This document shows, piece after piece, positions 14,621 through 23,484 of a stretch of 29,632 bases of DNA; within the stretch, counting starts at the first letter, position 1; each line of letters begins with the position of its first letter. The notes under the pieces were generated by a model, which was not told where the DNA came from, did no database searches, and worked only from the letters and a program-made list of their open reading frames with translations. The translations under genes and the position numbers were made by a program. Source of the stretch: a candidate division WWE3 bacterium RIFCSPLOWO2_01_FULL_39_13 (GTDB lineage Bacteria; Patescibacteriota; WWE3; 2-01-FULL-39-13); the NCBI GenBank assembly GCA_001772665.1, contig MEVH01000012.1, positions 8,963 through 38,594 of the forward strand. Direction: 5' to 3'.

Positions 14621-15919
14621 ATGGATATAACTTACGAAACATATAAGCTAAAAAACGGGATGACTATAATTTTAATCCCAAATGATTCAACATACTCTGT
14701 AACTGTTTCGGCCATGGTAAAGCTGGGTTCGGCCGTTTTAGAAAACAGCAATACTCAAGGCATTACGCATTTTATCGAGCATGCTTCATTTCTATCTACA
14801 AAAAAGTGGCCTGAAAAAGATTTGCTGATATCAACTTCAGAATTCAACGGCGCCAGTTTTAACGGCTCAACCTCAAAAGAATACCAAAGCTACTATATAA
14901 ACATCCCTTACAGCAAGCTCGAATATGGGATGGAATTTATATATGAAATTCTCTACAAAAGTATACTTAATCCAAAGTATATTGAGCAGGAAAGAACAGT
15001 AATTCTGGACGAGATTGACAGGCGCTGTGACGACCCCGAGAACCGCGCATTTGATTACGAGATCAAAAAACTTTCAAAATATAAATCGGCATATTCTTTG
15101 GATGTTATAGGGTCAAAAGAAATAATTGCAAAAATCGCGACCGATGATCTAATTAAGCATTACAAGACGGCACATGATCCGGCAAGGGTATACCTGACCC
15201 TTGTAGGGAACTTCAACCAGTCTACGGCAAAACGTTTCATAAACAAACTCTTCTTGCAGACCCAAAACCAGGACACGATAGTAAAGTATCCAAAAGATGA
15301 AATGGCTGAATCAGTAATTGGAGTAAAAACTGATGCAAAAACAAATATGGTTTTTTCTCTTCTGGCATTTAAAGGAAAGGGCATTATTGAGACTAATATG
15401 AGAGATGCAGCCGTGAATAATTTAATCGAAAAAATATTAACCGGAACATTTTCCAGCAGACTGATGAAAAGACTGAGAGAAAAAGAAGGGTTGCTTTATA
15501 CGATTTCATCAAGTGACTATGAATATGAAAATTTCGGATATTCAGGGATTTACTTCAAAGTTATTCCTGAGAAATATGAAAAAACGCTTCGTATTGTTTT
15601 AGAGGAACTTAAAAAATTTTCCGACAAAGGCATTACCGGTAAAGAACTTGTGCATTTTCAGGAATATATTATAAACAGAAATTTAGTTGTTTATGACAAT
15701 ATCCACGATTACTCAAGGCTGGTGAAATACCCGATCTTTTACAACAAAGATGTAATTTTGCTCGAAAAGCTCAATGAAATGTATAAAAGTCTTACGATAA
15801 GGGAGGTCAACTTAAGAATAAAAGATCTTTACAAGCTTAAAAAAGCCAGTATAACCGCATATGGGAAAGTGGGAATTGACATGGAAGATAAGATAAAAAA
15901 CATACTGGATAAAGCATAA
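14621..15919 (+). CDS. M16-family zinc metallopeptidase
   Basis: The 432-residue protein is a single-chain M16B-type peptidase. It has the inverted zinc motif HxxEH (His50, Glu53, His54 in THFIEHASF) and the downstream ligand Glu131 in VILDEI. The C-terminal half holds the substrate-binding RLREKEGLLYTISSS motif (R/Y) typical of the second, inactive domain. Such peptidases clear short peptides or mature small exported peptides. There is no signal peptide, so it is cytoplasmic. Its stop lies 5 nt from the stop of the convergent nudix gene. The protein is complete and all catalytic residues are kept. Confidence 0.93.
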   Translation: MDITYETYKLKNGMTIILIPNDSTYSVTVSAMVKLGSAVLENSNTQGITHFIEHASFLSTKKWPEKDLLISTSEFNGASFNGSTSKEYQSYYINIPYSKLEYGMEFIYEILYKSILNPKYIEQERTVILDEIDRRCDDPENRAFDYEIKKLSKYKSAYSLDVIGSKEIIAKIATDDLIKHYKTAHDPARVYLTLVGNFNQSTAKRFINKLFLQTQNQDTIVKYPKDEMAESVIGVKTDAKTNMVFSLLAFKGKGIIETNMRDAAVNNLIEKILTGTFSSRLMKRLREKEGLLYTISSSDYEYENFGYSGIYFKVIPEKYEKTLRIVLEELKKFSDKGITGKELVHFQEYIINRNLVVYDNIHDYSRLVKYPIFYNKDVILLEKLNEMYKSLTIREVNLRIKDLYKLKKASITAYGKVGIDMEDKIKNILDKA

Positions 15920-15924
15920 CAGTA

Positions 15925-16383
15925 TTAGAGAAAATGTAAAAAAGGCTTAAGACTTGTAGCAAGTTTTTCAATAATCAATTTACTGACAAAGGAAACATAC
16001 ACCGAAGGAGCATTTATATTCACCCATCTGGCATCAATTATTTCCTTATTATCTATCGAAGTTTTAGGAGAATCTGCAAACGCAGTGAAGATATAAACCG
16101 TATCTTTTTTAAATTCCTCAGTATTTTTCAGCTTTCCAAACAGCTTTATCTCATTAATTCGAAGCCCCGTTTCCTCCATTGTTTCCCTTTTTACTGCACC
16201 TAAAGGTGTCTCATTTTTGTGAATGCCTCCACCCGGAAACTGCCATCCCTTTTCACTGTAAGAATTTTTTACGAGCATAACTTTTCCTTTATGCCTGATC
16301 ACGCATCTGACACCCCAAGTTTTCGGGCGGAAAATAAACCAGTAAATTCTTGCCAAATGGTACAACATTCTATACCGATTCAT
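15925..16383 (-). CDS. Nudix hydrolase
   Basis: The 152-residue protein contains a complete nudix box, Gly52-x5-Glu58-x7-Arg66-Glu67-x2-Glu70-Glu71-x-Gly73, in PGGGIHKNETPLGAVKRETM. Nudix enzymes hydrolyse nucleoside diphosphates linked to another group; the substrate cannot be read from the sequence. An N-terminal aromatic helix (MLYHLARIYWFIFRP) precedes the domain. The ATG overlaps the fic stop by 4 nt, so the two are translationally coupled, which suggests a functional link to Fic-mediated nucleotidylation or its by-products. Confidence 0.93.
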   Translation of the reverse strand: MNRYRMLYHLARIYWFIFRPKTWGVRCVIRHKGKVMLVKNSYSEKGWQFPGGGIHKNETPLGAVKRETMEETGLRINEIKLFGKLKNTEEFKKDTVYIFTAFADSPKTSIDNKEIIDARWVNINAPSVYVSFVSKLIIEKLATSLKPFLHFL

Positions 16384-17378
16384 AACCGATTTGATGCACT
16401 TTTATACAAACTTCCACGGGTTTTACCTACTTTCTCGATAAAATTTTTCTTCTGAAGATATTTTATATCATGATGAAGTGTTTTAGGATTTACTCTTTGA
16501 AACCTGCGTGAAAGAAAATCAAAGGAACAATATGGGTGCTCTATTATTATTTCCAGAATTTCTCTTCTTCTAGGCATCAATAAATCCTCCCTACTTTCTG
16601 ATTGAACTGCTTGCAGCTTTGGAAATAAACGCTTTATCTGACTAACCAATGACTCTAGGAAAAATTCAGTAAAAATTGTAACATCACGATCAGGTTCTAA
16701 TGCTTCGTAATAGGAACTTCTATTCGCATCGACATCTTCTTCAAAAGATATTAATCCTCTGAAACTATAGCCACCCTGATGAAGAATGAGACTTGATACT
16801 AATCGACCGACTCTTCCATTCCCGTCAGCATATGGATGGATTTTCTCTAAAACATACTGCGCAAATGCCGATTTAACAACACAGTGGAATGGGCTTTTAT
16901 TTATATATTTGATTAGATCCTGCATCAATCTAGGAACATCAGTATGTGGCGGAGCCAAATAAACAACAGCTCCGGACTGGCTAAATATAGCCCATGGCTC
17001 CTGCCGGAATTTTCCGGGAGAAGGCGAAAGCTTGTCTATTGCCACAAAATGGAGTTTGTTTATGTAGCATAAAGTAACTTTCTTCGGATATCTCCCGCTT
17101 GTTATTAATTTATACGCCCTCATCAAGTTGAAACATTCAAGCCTCGCAGTATCTTCATTTTTTCTTTGCACACCCTCAAAGCGAAGCTTATCCGGAGTAA
17201 GACTATTGCCTTCTATCCGGGCAGAAAATACAGCACTTTTTAAAACTGATTCGCTGCGGATATTTTCTTCAATATGTGAAAATTCTTTAAATTGTTTAAA
17301 TACATCTTTCATGGACTCTATTTCAGCAATAAGCCTTTTTATCAACTGAGTTTCTTTGTACTTAATATCATCAACCAC
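16380..17378 (-). CDS. Fic-family AMPylase with C-terminal winged helix
   Basis: Fic enzymes transfer AMP, or another nucleotide, to hydroxyl side chains of proteins. The 332-residue product has the catalytic loop HPYADGNGR (181-189, catalytic His181) and an N-terminal inhibitory helix SARIEGN (52-58, Glu56). This makes it a class II self-inhibited Fic. The last 70 or so residues (from RRREILEIIIEHP) form a winged-helix domain that may bind DNA. The start is GTG at 17378, directly after an in-frame stop; no upstream ATG exists. Six 10-bp tandem repeats lie just upstream. With the wHTH tail this could be autoregulated. It resembles common Fic/DOC genes of accessory regions. Confidence 0.93.
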   Translation of the reverse strand: MVDDIKYKETQLIKRLIAEIESMKDVFKQFKEFSHIEENIRSESVLKSAVFSARIEGNSLTPDKLRFEGVQRKNEDTARLECFNLMRAYKLITSGRYPKKVTLCYINKLHFVAIDKLSPSPGKFRQEPWAIFSQSGAVVYLAPPHTDVPRLMQDLIKYINKSPFHCVVKSAFAQYVLEKIHPYADGNGRVGRLVSSLILHQGGYSFRGLISFEEDVDANRSSYYEALEPDRDVTIFTEFFLESLVSQIKRLFPKLQAVQSESREDLLMPRRREILEIIIEHPYCSFDFLSRRFQRVNPKTLHHDIKYLQKKNFIEKVGKTRGSLYKSASNRL

Positions 17379-17380
17379 TT

Positions 17381-17440
17381 AGAAGATATTAGAAGATATT
17401 GGAAGATATTGGAAGATGTTGGAAGATGTTGGACAGTATT
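17381..17440. repeat. Six tandem 10-bp repeats upstream of fic
   Basis: Plus-strand units with exact period 10: AGAAGATATT twice, then GGAAGATATT, GGAAGATGTT twice, and GGACAGTATT. They begin 2 nt upstream of the fic GTG start. The period is close to one DNA helical turn, so bound proteins would align on one face. A short palindrome, AAGCAGATGCTT (17441-17452), follows directly. Confidence 0.9.
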
Positions 17441-17461
17441 AAGCAGATGCTTCACTCACTT

Positions 17462-17476
17462 CACAAAAGAGTTGTG
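17462..17476 (-). terminator. Weak hairpin after secA
   Basis: Just after the secA stop the minus strand reads CACAA-ctctt-TTGTG, a 5-bp stem with a 5-nt loop. No U-tract follows, so it is a poor intrinsic terminator at best. Confidence 0.25.
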
Positions 17477-20050
17477 TTACGCCCTCCCATGGCAGTTTTT
17501 GTACTTTTTTCCGCTTCCGCATGGGCAGGAGACATTTCTACCAATCTTTTTGCCTTTGACTATTGTTTGGGGGGCTTGTGAAATACCACCCTTTGACATT
17601 TGAGCTTCGTCTGCAACACCGCTTTCGAAATGCCCGCGCTGATACTCCAAATCCCGCAGGTCTTGGGACAGAAGAGATTTTGGAAGCTCCTTTTGTTTCT
17701 GAAGATCAGCTTCTACCCGAACTTCTACTTTGGCCAGCCTGTCAGTTACCATATGCCATATCTGTGTGAGCAAAGCCTCAAAAAGCTCTTTCCCTTCTCT
17801 TTTGTACTCCACAAGTGGATCAACCTGCCCATACCCGCGGAGCCTTACTCCGCTTCGAAGATCATCCATAGTATCTATATGCTCCATCCAAAGCACATCA
17901 ATTACCTCTAAAGTCACTCTTTTTACAACCTCAAACCAGATTTTATCTCCGTACTGCTTTAATTTTTTATCCCAGGCTTTATAGAAATTTTCATCTGCAT
18001 ACCCGCCAAGTTTTTCTTTTTCCCAGTCAAAGAAGTCGTTTATATTTTTGTCTTTTGCAAACAAAATTCTTCGGCGCATTCCATATATCGACTCCCGCTG
18101 CACATTCATAACATCGTCATAATCAACTACTGCCCGCCTCTGATCAAAATTTATACCTTCAACTTTTTTCTGAGCATTTTGTATAGCCTTTGAAATCAAA
18201 CCGGCTTCTATTGGAATATTTTCATCAACACCGAGACGACCCATAATACTTTCAATAGAGGCTCCGCCAAAAATTCTCATTAAATCATCCTGAAGGGAAA
18301 GGAAGAATCTTGACTCGCCAGGGTCGCCCTGTCGGCCTGAACGTCCTCTAAGCTGGTTGTCAATACGGCGAGATTCATGTCGTTCAGTTCCAATCACAAA
18401 AAGCCCGCCAGAATTTACGACGTCGCTGTACTGCTGTTTATCAAACGGATCTCCTCCTAATATAATATCGACTCCACGACCCGCCATATTTGTTGATACT
18501 GTTACAGCAGATCTTTTCCCTGCCTGTGCAATAATCAACGCCTCCTGCTCATGATTTTTCGCGTTAAGTATTTCGTGCTTTATTTTCAGCCTTTTTAAAA
18601 ATGAAGATAATAGCTGTGACTTCTCTACCGATGTCGTACCTATCAAAACAGGCTGACCCTTAACATTTCTTTCTGCAATTTCTTTTGCCACAGCACGGTA
18701 CTTTGCAGCCTCAGTCTTGTAAACAAGGTCATCCCTGTCCTTTCTGATTACCGGTTTATATGTTGGAATTTCAACTACATCAAGGGTATATATTTTGAAA
18801 AATTCCTCGGCCTCTGTAGCTGCGGTTCCGGTCATTCCGGCTAGCTTATCGTACATACGGTAATAATTCTGGTAAGAAATTGTTGCTAAAGTTTTGGATT
18901 CGGGCTGAATCTCCACCGCTTCTTTGGCCTCAACTGCCTGATGCAGGCCATCACTCCAACGGTTTCCCGGAAGAAGCCTGCCAGTATTCTGGTCAACGAT
19001 AATAACACCTCCGTCTTTTACAACATAATCCTTGTCTTTCTGATACAACTCTTTTGCTTTTAACGCATTTTCAACATGGCGTACTGTTTCAAAATCCTTT
19101 TCATATAAATTTTCTACACCAAGCTTTCGCTCAACTTTATTTATTCCAAGCTCGGTCAGAGTAACAACGCGGTCTTTTTCGTCTACCTCATAATCGGTCT
19201 TAAGCTCAAGACCTTGTGTTAAAGCAGCAAACTCATAATATTTTTCGGGACGCAGATCTTTCTGAGAAGATATAATGAGAGGAGTTCTTGCAACATCTAT
19301 AAGAATAAAATCGACCTCATCAACAATCGCAAAGCTATGCGCACCATAAAGCTTAATAGGAGAAGATTGAACCATTTCCTCTTTTCGAAGCCACATGTTG
19401 TCACGCAGGTAATCAAACCCAAACTCATGATTAGTACCGTAGGTTATATCACATTCATATGCTTCTGCTCTGGAAACCGGCCTTAGATGCCTTGAATATT
19501 CATCGAGCACATCTACATCGTTAAATTCTGGATCATATTTGAAAGCAGATTCGTGGACTATTACTCCAACTGAGACTCCAAGCATTTCATAAACAGAGCC
19601 ATACCATCCAACGGCATGTTTTGAAAGATAGTCATTCGGAGTAACCAAATGGGCGCCTTTACCTGCAAGAGAATTTAAATAGAGGGGAAGGGTAGCAGTC
19701 AATGTTTTTCCTTCACCAGTTCTTTGCTCAGCAATTTTACCCTGATGGAGGGCGATCCCAGCAATTAACTGGACATCACGATGCGTCTGCTTCATGGTCC
19801 GCGCAGAAACCTCCTTTACAAGCGCAAAAGCAGATGGCAGGATATCATCAAGATACTTTGAGATTTTATCCGCCGGCATTTTATCTGACCTTAAATGTTT
19901 TTTCCATTCCTCAGTTTTCTTTTTAAAATCAGCATTTTTGAGCTTTTTAGTTTCAGATTCCAGGGAATTTATCTGTTCAACAATCGGCTCGATTTTCGAT
20001 AATTTATATTTATTGCTGTTGACAAGACGCCCTAAAATAGAATCAAACAT
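17477..20050 (-). CDS. secA: Preprotein translocase ATPase SecA
   Basis: SecA pushes preproteins through SecYEG. The 857-residue protein has Walker A QRTGEGKT (109-116), the DEVD box in FAIVDEVDFILID, motifs MTGTAATEAEEF, NMAGRGVDIILGG and the arginine-finger region RGRSGRQGDPG. At the extreme C-terminus is the SEC-C zinc motif: Cys842, Cys844, Cys853 and His854. Length is normal to slightly short. The ATG at 20050 gives the usual start MFDSILGRL. An extended -10 box lies 9 nt upstream, so the mRNA is near-leaderless. The kept zinc tail suggests interaction with a SecB-like partner, phospholipid or the ribosome. Confidence 0.98.
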   Translation of the reverse strand: MFDSILGRLVNSNKYKLSKIEPIVEQINSLESETKKLKNADFKKKTEEWKKHLRSDKMPADKISKYLDDILPSAFALVKEVSARTMKQTHRDVQLIAGIALHQGKIAEQRTGEGKTLTATLPLYLNSLAGKGAHLVTPNDYLSKHAVGWYGSVYEMLGVSVGVIVHESAFKYDPEFNDVDVLDEYSRHLRPVSRAEAYECDITYGTNHEFGFDYLRDNMWLRKEEMVQSSPIKLYGAHSFAIVDEVDFILIDVARTPLIISSQKDLRPEKYYEFAALTQGLELKTDYEVDEKDRVVTLTELGINKVERKLGVENLYEKDFETVRHVENALKAKELYQKDKDYVVKDGGVIIVDQNTGRLLPGNRWSDGLHQAVEAKEAVEIQPESKTLATISYQNYYRMYDKLAGMTGTAATEAEEFFKIYTLDVVEIPTYKPVIRKDRDDLVYKTEAAKYRAVAKEIAERNVKGQPVLIGTTSVEKSQLLSSFLKRLKIKHEILNAKNHEQEALIIAQAGKRSAVTVSTNMAGRGVDIILGGDPFDKQQYSDVVNSGGLFVIGTERHESRRIDNQLRGRSGRQGDPGESRFFLSLQDDLMRIFGGASIESIMGRLGVDENIPIEAGLISKAIQNAQKKVEGINFDQRRAVVDYDDVMNVQRESIYGMRRRILFAKDKNINDFFDWEKEKLGGYADENFYKAWDKKLKQYGDKIWFEVVKRVTLEVIDVLWMEHIDTMDDLRSGVRLRGYGQVDPLVEYKREGKELFEALLTQIWHMVTDRLAKVEVRVEADLQKQKELPKSLLSQDLRDLEYQRGHFESGVADEAQMSKGGISQAPQTIVKGKKIGRNVSCPCGSGKKYKNCHGRA

Positions 20051-20068
20051 AACGTAGGAATTATAGCA
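20051..20068 (-). promoter_or_regulatory. Extended -10 promoter of secA
   Basis: Minus-strand TGC-TATAAT (20068-20060) is a perfect -10 with the extended TGn element, ending 9 nt before the secA ATG. No clear -35 is present, as expected for an extended -10 promoter. Confidence 0.65.
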
Positions 20069-20093
20069 TTGAGTTGATAAACAATATCTTGAC

Positions 20094-20924
20094 CTATCTA
20101 AGAAAACTGATTAGCAGGATTATTACTCCCAATCCTATTCTATAAATTATAAAGGGCAGAAGGTTTTGCTTTTTTAGAAATCCCAAAAGCCATTTTATTG
20201 AGATAAGCCCAACGGTAAAGGAGGTTGCCGTCCCTATAAACACTCCCAAAAGATCAGAGGAAGATATATGAATTAGATCAGGAATTTTCACAAGTGTGGC
20301 TCCAAAAATAACTGGAGTTGCTAACAGAAACGAGAATCTAGCTGCTTCTTCACGTTTCAGCTTTCTGAAAAGTCCTGTAGAAATAGTAATTCCTGATCTG
20401 GATGTACCGGGGATCAGCGCTATTATCTGGCTTAATGAGATCACCAATGCATCCCTAAAAGTGATTGAATCTTTTTTTATAGATAATCTGCTTGAAAATC
20501 TTTCGGCAAATAGCATTAAAAATGACACAATAATGAGCATAAACGCGATAGTGACAGGGGATCTGAAGGTGCTTTCTACTGTGTCCTGAAGGAAATAGCC
20601 AGCAATTCCAACAGGGATGGAAACGGCTAGAATTGTCATCAGCACCCTCGTTGCACGTCGTAATTTACTAATATGCGAAAAAATCGAGAGATTGTATCCC
20701 AAGACATCTGATTTCAGGCTGTTGAGCATTTTAAGCCAGTCCTTCATAAAATACACAATGACAGCAAGGGCGGTGCCAAAATGCAAAGCCACGTCAACTG
20801 CCAAATTCTGCAAATCCCAATTAAAAATTAATGGGATAATTACCAGATGCCCCGATGAGGAGATAGGCAGAAATTCTGTAATTCCCTGGATAATTCCGAG
20901 GATCAAGGCATGAAGCAGGTTCAT
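20094..20924 (-). CDS. uppP: Undecaprenyl-diphosphatase UppP (BacA family)
   Basis: UppP removes one phosphate from undecaprenyl diphosphate so that the lipid carrier can be reused in cell wall synthesis. The 276-residue membrane protein has both family motifs: QGITEFLPISSSGH (13-26, with Glu17) and PGTSRSG (172-178). It has about eight hydrophobic helices, as expected. The ATG overlaps the PAP2 gene by 4 nt and is preceded by AGGAGG with 5 nt spacing, so the two phosphatases are co-expressed. Confidence 0.97.
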   Translation of the reverse strand: MNLLHALILGIIQGITEFLPISSSGHLVIIPLIFNWDLQNLAVDVALHFGTALAVIVYFMKDWLKMLNSLKSDVLGYNLSIFSHISKLRRATRVLMTILAVSIPVGIAGYFLQDTVESTFRSPVTIAFMLIIVSFLMLFAERFSSRLSIKKDSITFRDALVISLSQIIALIPGTSRSGITISTGLFRKLKREEAARFSFLLATPVIFGATLVKIPDLIHISSSDLLGVFIGTATSFTVGLISIKWLLGFLKKQNLLPFIIYRIGLGVIILLISFLR

Positions 20925-21466
20925 CTCTTCCTCCTGGTAATAAGGTCGTAATATCTAAATGGCAAAGCTACCAAAAATCCCAAAACAACCCCAGCCAAAA
21001 CATCCACAGGATAATGCGCCTTTACAACAACACGAAAAACTCCAACTAGAATGGATGCCAAAAATATGACAATAAGAAGAAAGTACTCCCCTGTAGTACT
21101 CTTTCCACTTTTAGTCTTCCCTCCCCTGCCTGATTTTGCTGATAAACGATGACAGACCAGAAGGTAAAAAAAAGCCACTGTAAATGCAATTGCGGTATGT
21201 GTCGAAGGGAAACTCCCTCCTTCAAAGGCCAAAGATGAGGTAATTGGAAGCGGTCTAGGCTTATCAACAAAGAATTTAATTAATTCTGAGGCTCCCAGGG
21301 CAACAATAACTGCAAAGCAGTAGTCCAAAAATCGAGTTTTGCATTTAAGGAAAATTATCAATCCGACAAGCCCAATAAGAGAATAAATCAAATAGTCATT
21401 AATAAAAAAGATGATATGCGCAGTTACCGGATAATTGTTTTCGAAAATGATTTCCGAAGGAATCAT
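20921..21466 (-). CDS. PAP2-family membrane phosphatase
   Basis: The 181-residue membrane protein carries the three PAP2 motifs: Lys64-x6-Arg71-Pro72, PSTH (87-90, His90) and Arg145-x5-His151-x3-Asp155. The first position of motif 3 is Phe rather than Ser (FRVVVKAH). A charged Gly/Lys/Ser loop (110-126) separates two helix groups. Likely substrates are undecaprenyl diphosphate or other lipid phosphates (PgpB/YbjG-like). It forms an operon with uppP, which performs the same reaction with an unrelated fold. An extended -10-like box ends 6 nt before the ATG. Confidence 0.93.
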   Translation of the reverse strand: MIPSEIIFENNYPVTAHIIFFINDYLIYSLIGLVGLIIFLKCKTRFLDYCFAVIVALGASELIKFFVDKPRPLPITSSLAFEGGSFPSTHTAIAFTVAFFYLLVCHRLSAKSGRGGKTKSGKSTTGEYFLLIVIFLASILVGVFRVVVKAHYPVDVLAGVVLGFLVALPFRYYDLITRRKR

Positions 21467-21481
21467 AATGATAGTTTAGCA
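21467..21481 (-). promoter_or_regulatory. Probable extended -10 promoter of the PAP2-uppP operon
   Basis: Minus-strand TGC-TAAACT (21481-21473) matches the -10 at 4 of 6 positions with the TGn extension, and it ends 6 nt before the ATG at 21466. Confidence 0.4.
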
Positions 21482-21501
21482 TTCAACATCCATTTATCGC
21501 A

Positions 21502-23343
21502 CTATACATATCCTCTTTTTTGAATTTCAAACGCTTCTTTGTACAATCCGTTTTTTTTCATAAGCTCTTCATGGCTGCCTTCTTCTACGATTTCGCCTTT
21601 ATCAATAACGATTATCCTATTCGCATTTCTAACTGTAGAAAATCGGTGGGAAATTATGATTATGCTTTTATCAACTTTCTTCTCCTTTTCATCTAATGAG
21701 AAAATTTTACTAAAAATCTCATATTCTGACTTTGGATCAATTGCACTTGTAGGTTCATCTAAAACCAAAACAGGTGCATCTTTGAAGAATGCGCGGGCAA
21801 GAGCAACCTTCTGCCATTGGCCGACACTTGGCTCGGTTCCTCCGCTAAATCTTTTTGATAGTGCCTGCCCATACTTTTTAGGAAACTCCTTTTCAATAAA
21901 CTCATCTGCCCCGCTTTTTTGAGCAGCTTCTTTGATTTTTTCAAATCTTTTCTCAGCTAACTTTCCAAGTCTTATATTAGTTTTTGCATCAAAATGGTAG
22001 CGTACAAAATCTTGCGACAATAAAGCCAGATGGTCATACCATGAGTTAACATCCAGGTTTTTTATATCAATCCCGTTAATGACGATTTTCCCTTTGGTAA
22101 CATCATAGAAACGGCAGAGAAGTTTCACTAAGGTAGTTTTTCCTGCTCCGTTTTTACCAATAAGTGCAACATTGTCACCAGGATTAATTGTCAGATTAAG
22201 ATTTTTATACACATATCTTTCACTGCGAGGGTATTTAAACCACACATTCTTAAACTCAATCTTTGGCGGTAAGCTTGAATTTAATTTCAGCTTTTTCTTT
22301 CCATTGAGCATAGTTTCTTTCAAATCGATGACTCCGAAAATATCGCGGATATGGTTTACCTGTCCTAAAAGGTCAGAAAGACTCGACAGGACAGAAGACA
22401 GTGAACTGCTAAAACCCCTTGTTGTGGCAAGAAAGAATGTAAAAGTTCCGATTGTAATATCAGCGCTTAACACATTTTTAATCAACAGCCAGAAAATCAA
22501 AACAAAACCTCCATTTGAGATCAACGAAGACAGCACTTGAAGCTTTGAGTATTTTATGTCAATAGAAATAAACTTCTCAAGGGTACTGCTGTATATCTTG
22601 TGCGCTCTGTCTGAAAGATATTTTGCAGCCTTGAAAACCCAGATTTCCTGCAAATCTTTTTCTCTTTCCAAATAATCTCTGGTCCACCATGTATCTCTGA
22701 AGTTTTTGCTTTCTTTTCTTTCAAGCTCCCACGATTCTCTGATATTCTTGTAATTTAAGAAAAATCCAGGAATGGATGTCGCAAGAATCAATGCAACAAG
22801 ACTGGCGTTAAAAGATGCAAGGATCACTGCACCAACGATGATGCTTGAAAAATCGGCGAATAAGCCCAAGTTATCCCAGATAAAATTCTGAGGAGCCCAA
22901 TAGTATGATTCTCTCGCTCTTTGAATTGTGTCATTGAGTTTTGGGTTCTCGTAGTGCTCTAGATTAAGGGAGGAATATTTTCTTGTCATCATATCGGCAA
23001 AAATGACTCGAAGTTTTATCCTTGTCATCTCGCTGAACATGCTTCTTGCTATACCCGCAAGACTCATTAAAACAATTACGGCCATAAAAAGTCCAAACAA
23101 TAAATTCAGCTGATCTACTTTTCCTTTTCCTTCTACAAGACCGCTGATGACATCAATGAGATTTCCAAGGATTTTATTCATTGCATAAGGAAGAACAGCT
23201 ATAAGGAATATCGTTGCAAAGGTCAAAGCATAAACCAGCCCAAATGACTTAAATGCCAGGGCATGCAGCCTATTGCCTAATCTAAAGGTATCTTGAACGT
23301 CTTCTATTAACTTTTTGTATTCAGATTTAAGTCTGCTTCTCAT
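21502..23343 (-). CDS. ABC exporter, fused permease and ATPase
   Basis: The 613-residue half-transporter has an N-terminal membrane domain of about six helices (35-330) and a C-terminal nucleotide-binding domain: Walker A GKNGAGKT (396-403), Gln444, Walker B VLVLDE (Asp529, Glu530) and His566. The signature region reads RFSGGTEPSVGQWQKVALARA, so the LSGGQ position is PSVGQ (505-509) with an SGG a few residues earlier. This variant occurs in a subset of MsbA/McjD-like exporters. Cargo may be a lipid, peptide or drug; nothing nearby decides. It must work as a homodimer or with a partner encoded elsewhere. AAGGA precedes the ATG by 7 nt, and a strong extended -10 lies about 80 nt upstream. Confidence 0.93.
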   Translation of the reverse strand: MRSRLKSEYKKLIEDVQDTFRLGNRLHALAFKSFGLVYALTFATIFLIAVLPYAMNKILGNLIDVISGLVEGKGKVDQLNLLFGLFMAVIVLMSLAGIARSMFSEMTRIKLRVIFADMMTRKYSSLNLEHYENPKLNDTIQRARESYYWAPQNFIWDNLGLFADFSSIIVGAVILASFNASLVALILATSIPGFFLNYKNIRESWELERKESKNFRDTWWTRDYLEREKDLQEIWVFKAAKYLSDRAHKIYSSTLEKFISIDIKYSKLQVLSSLISNGGFVLIFWLLIKNVLSADITIGTFTFFLATTRGFSSSLSSVLSSLSDLLGQVNHIRDIFGVIDLKETMLNGKKKLKLNSSLPPKIEFKNVWFKYPRSERYVYKNLNLTINPGDNVALIGKNGAGKTTLVKLLCRFYDVTKGKIVINGIDIKNLDVNSWYDHLALLSQDFVRYHFDAKTNIRLGKLAEKRFEKIKEAAQKSGADEFIEKEFPKKYGQALSKRFSGGTEPSVGQWQKVALARAFFKDAPVLVLDEPTSAIDPKSEYEIFSKIFSLDEKEKKVDKSIIIISHRFSTVRNANRIIVIDKGEIVEEGSHEELMKKNGLYKEAFEIQKRGYV

Positions 23344-23420
23344 ATAGTTTCCTTTTTCTGCAATCGGGATAGGAGCTGTTTATTGTCCTGACTATTATTT
23401 TTAGGAGTTGACAGCTAATA

Positions 23421-23429
23421 ATTATAGCA
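23421..23429 (-). promoter_or_regulatory. Extended -10 promoter of the ABC exporter
   Basis: Minus-strand TGC-TATAAT (23429-23421) is a perfect extended -10. The predicted leader is about 70 nt and contains an AAGGA ribosome site, unlike most promoters here. Confidence 0.6.
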
Positions 23430-23460
23430 AAATGAGGCCAAATTGCGACCTTAAAAGCTG

Positions 23461-23466
23461 TATAAT
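23461..23466 (+). promoter_or_regulatory. -10 box of the Sua5-like gene
   Basis: A perfect TATAAT lies 18 nt before the ATG at 23485, divergent from the ABC exporter promoter. No clear -35 or ribosome binding site is present. Confidence 0.5.
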
Positions 23467-23484
23467 ACTCTCCGCAAATCAAAA

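Noticed and set aside
17381..17440. CRISPR-like array
   Set aside because: The units are 10 bp with no spacers; this is a simple tandem repeat.
17292..17603. Plus-strand open frame through the 10-bp repeats
   Set aside because: It overlaps fic and the secA end on the opposite strand and owes its openness to the repeats.
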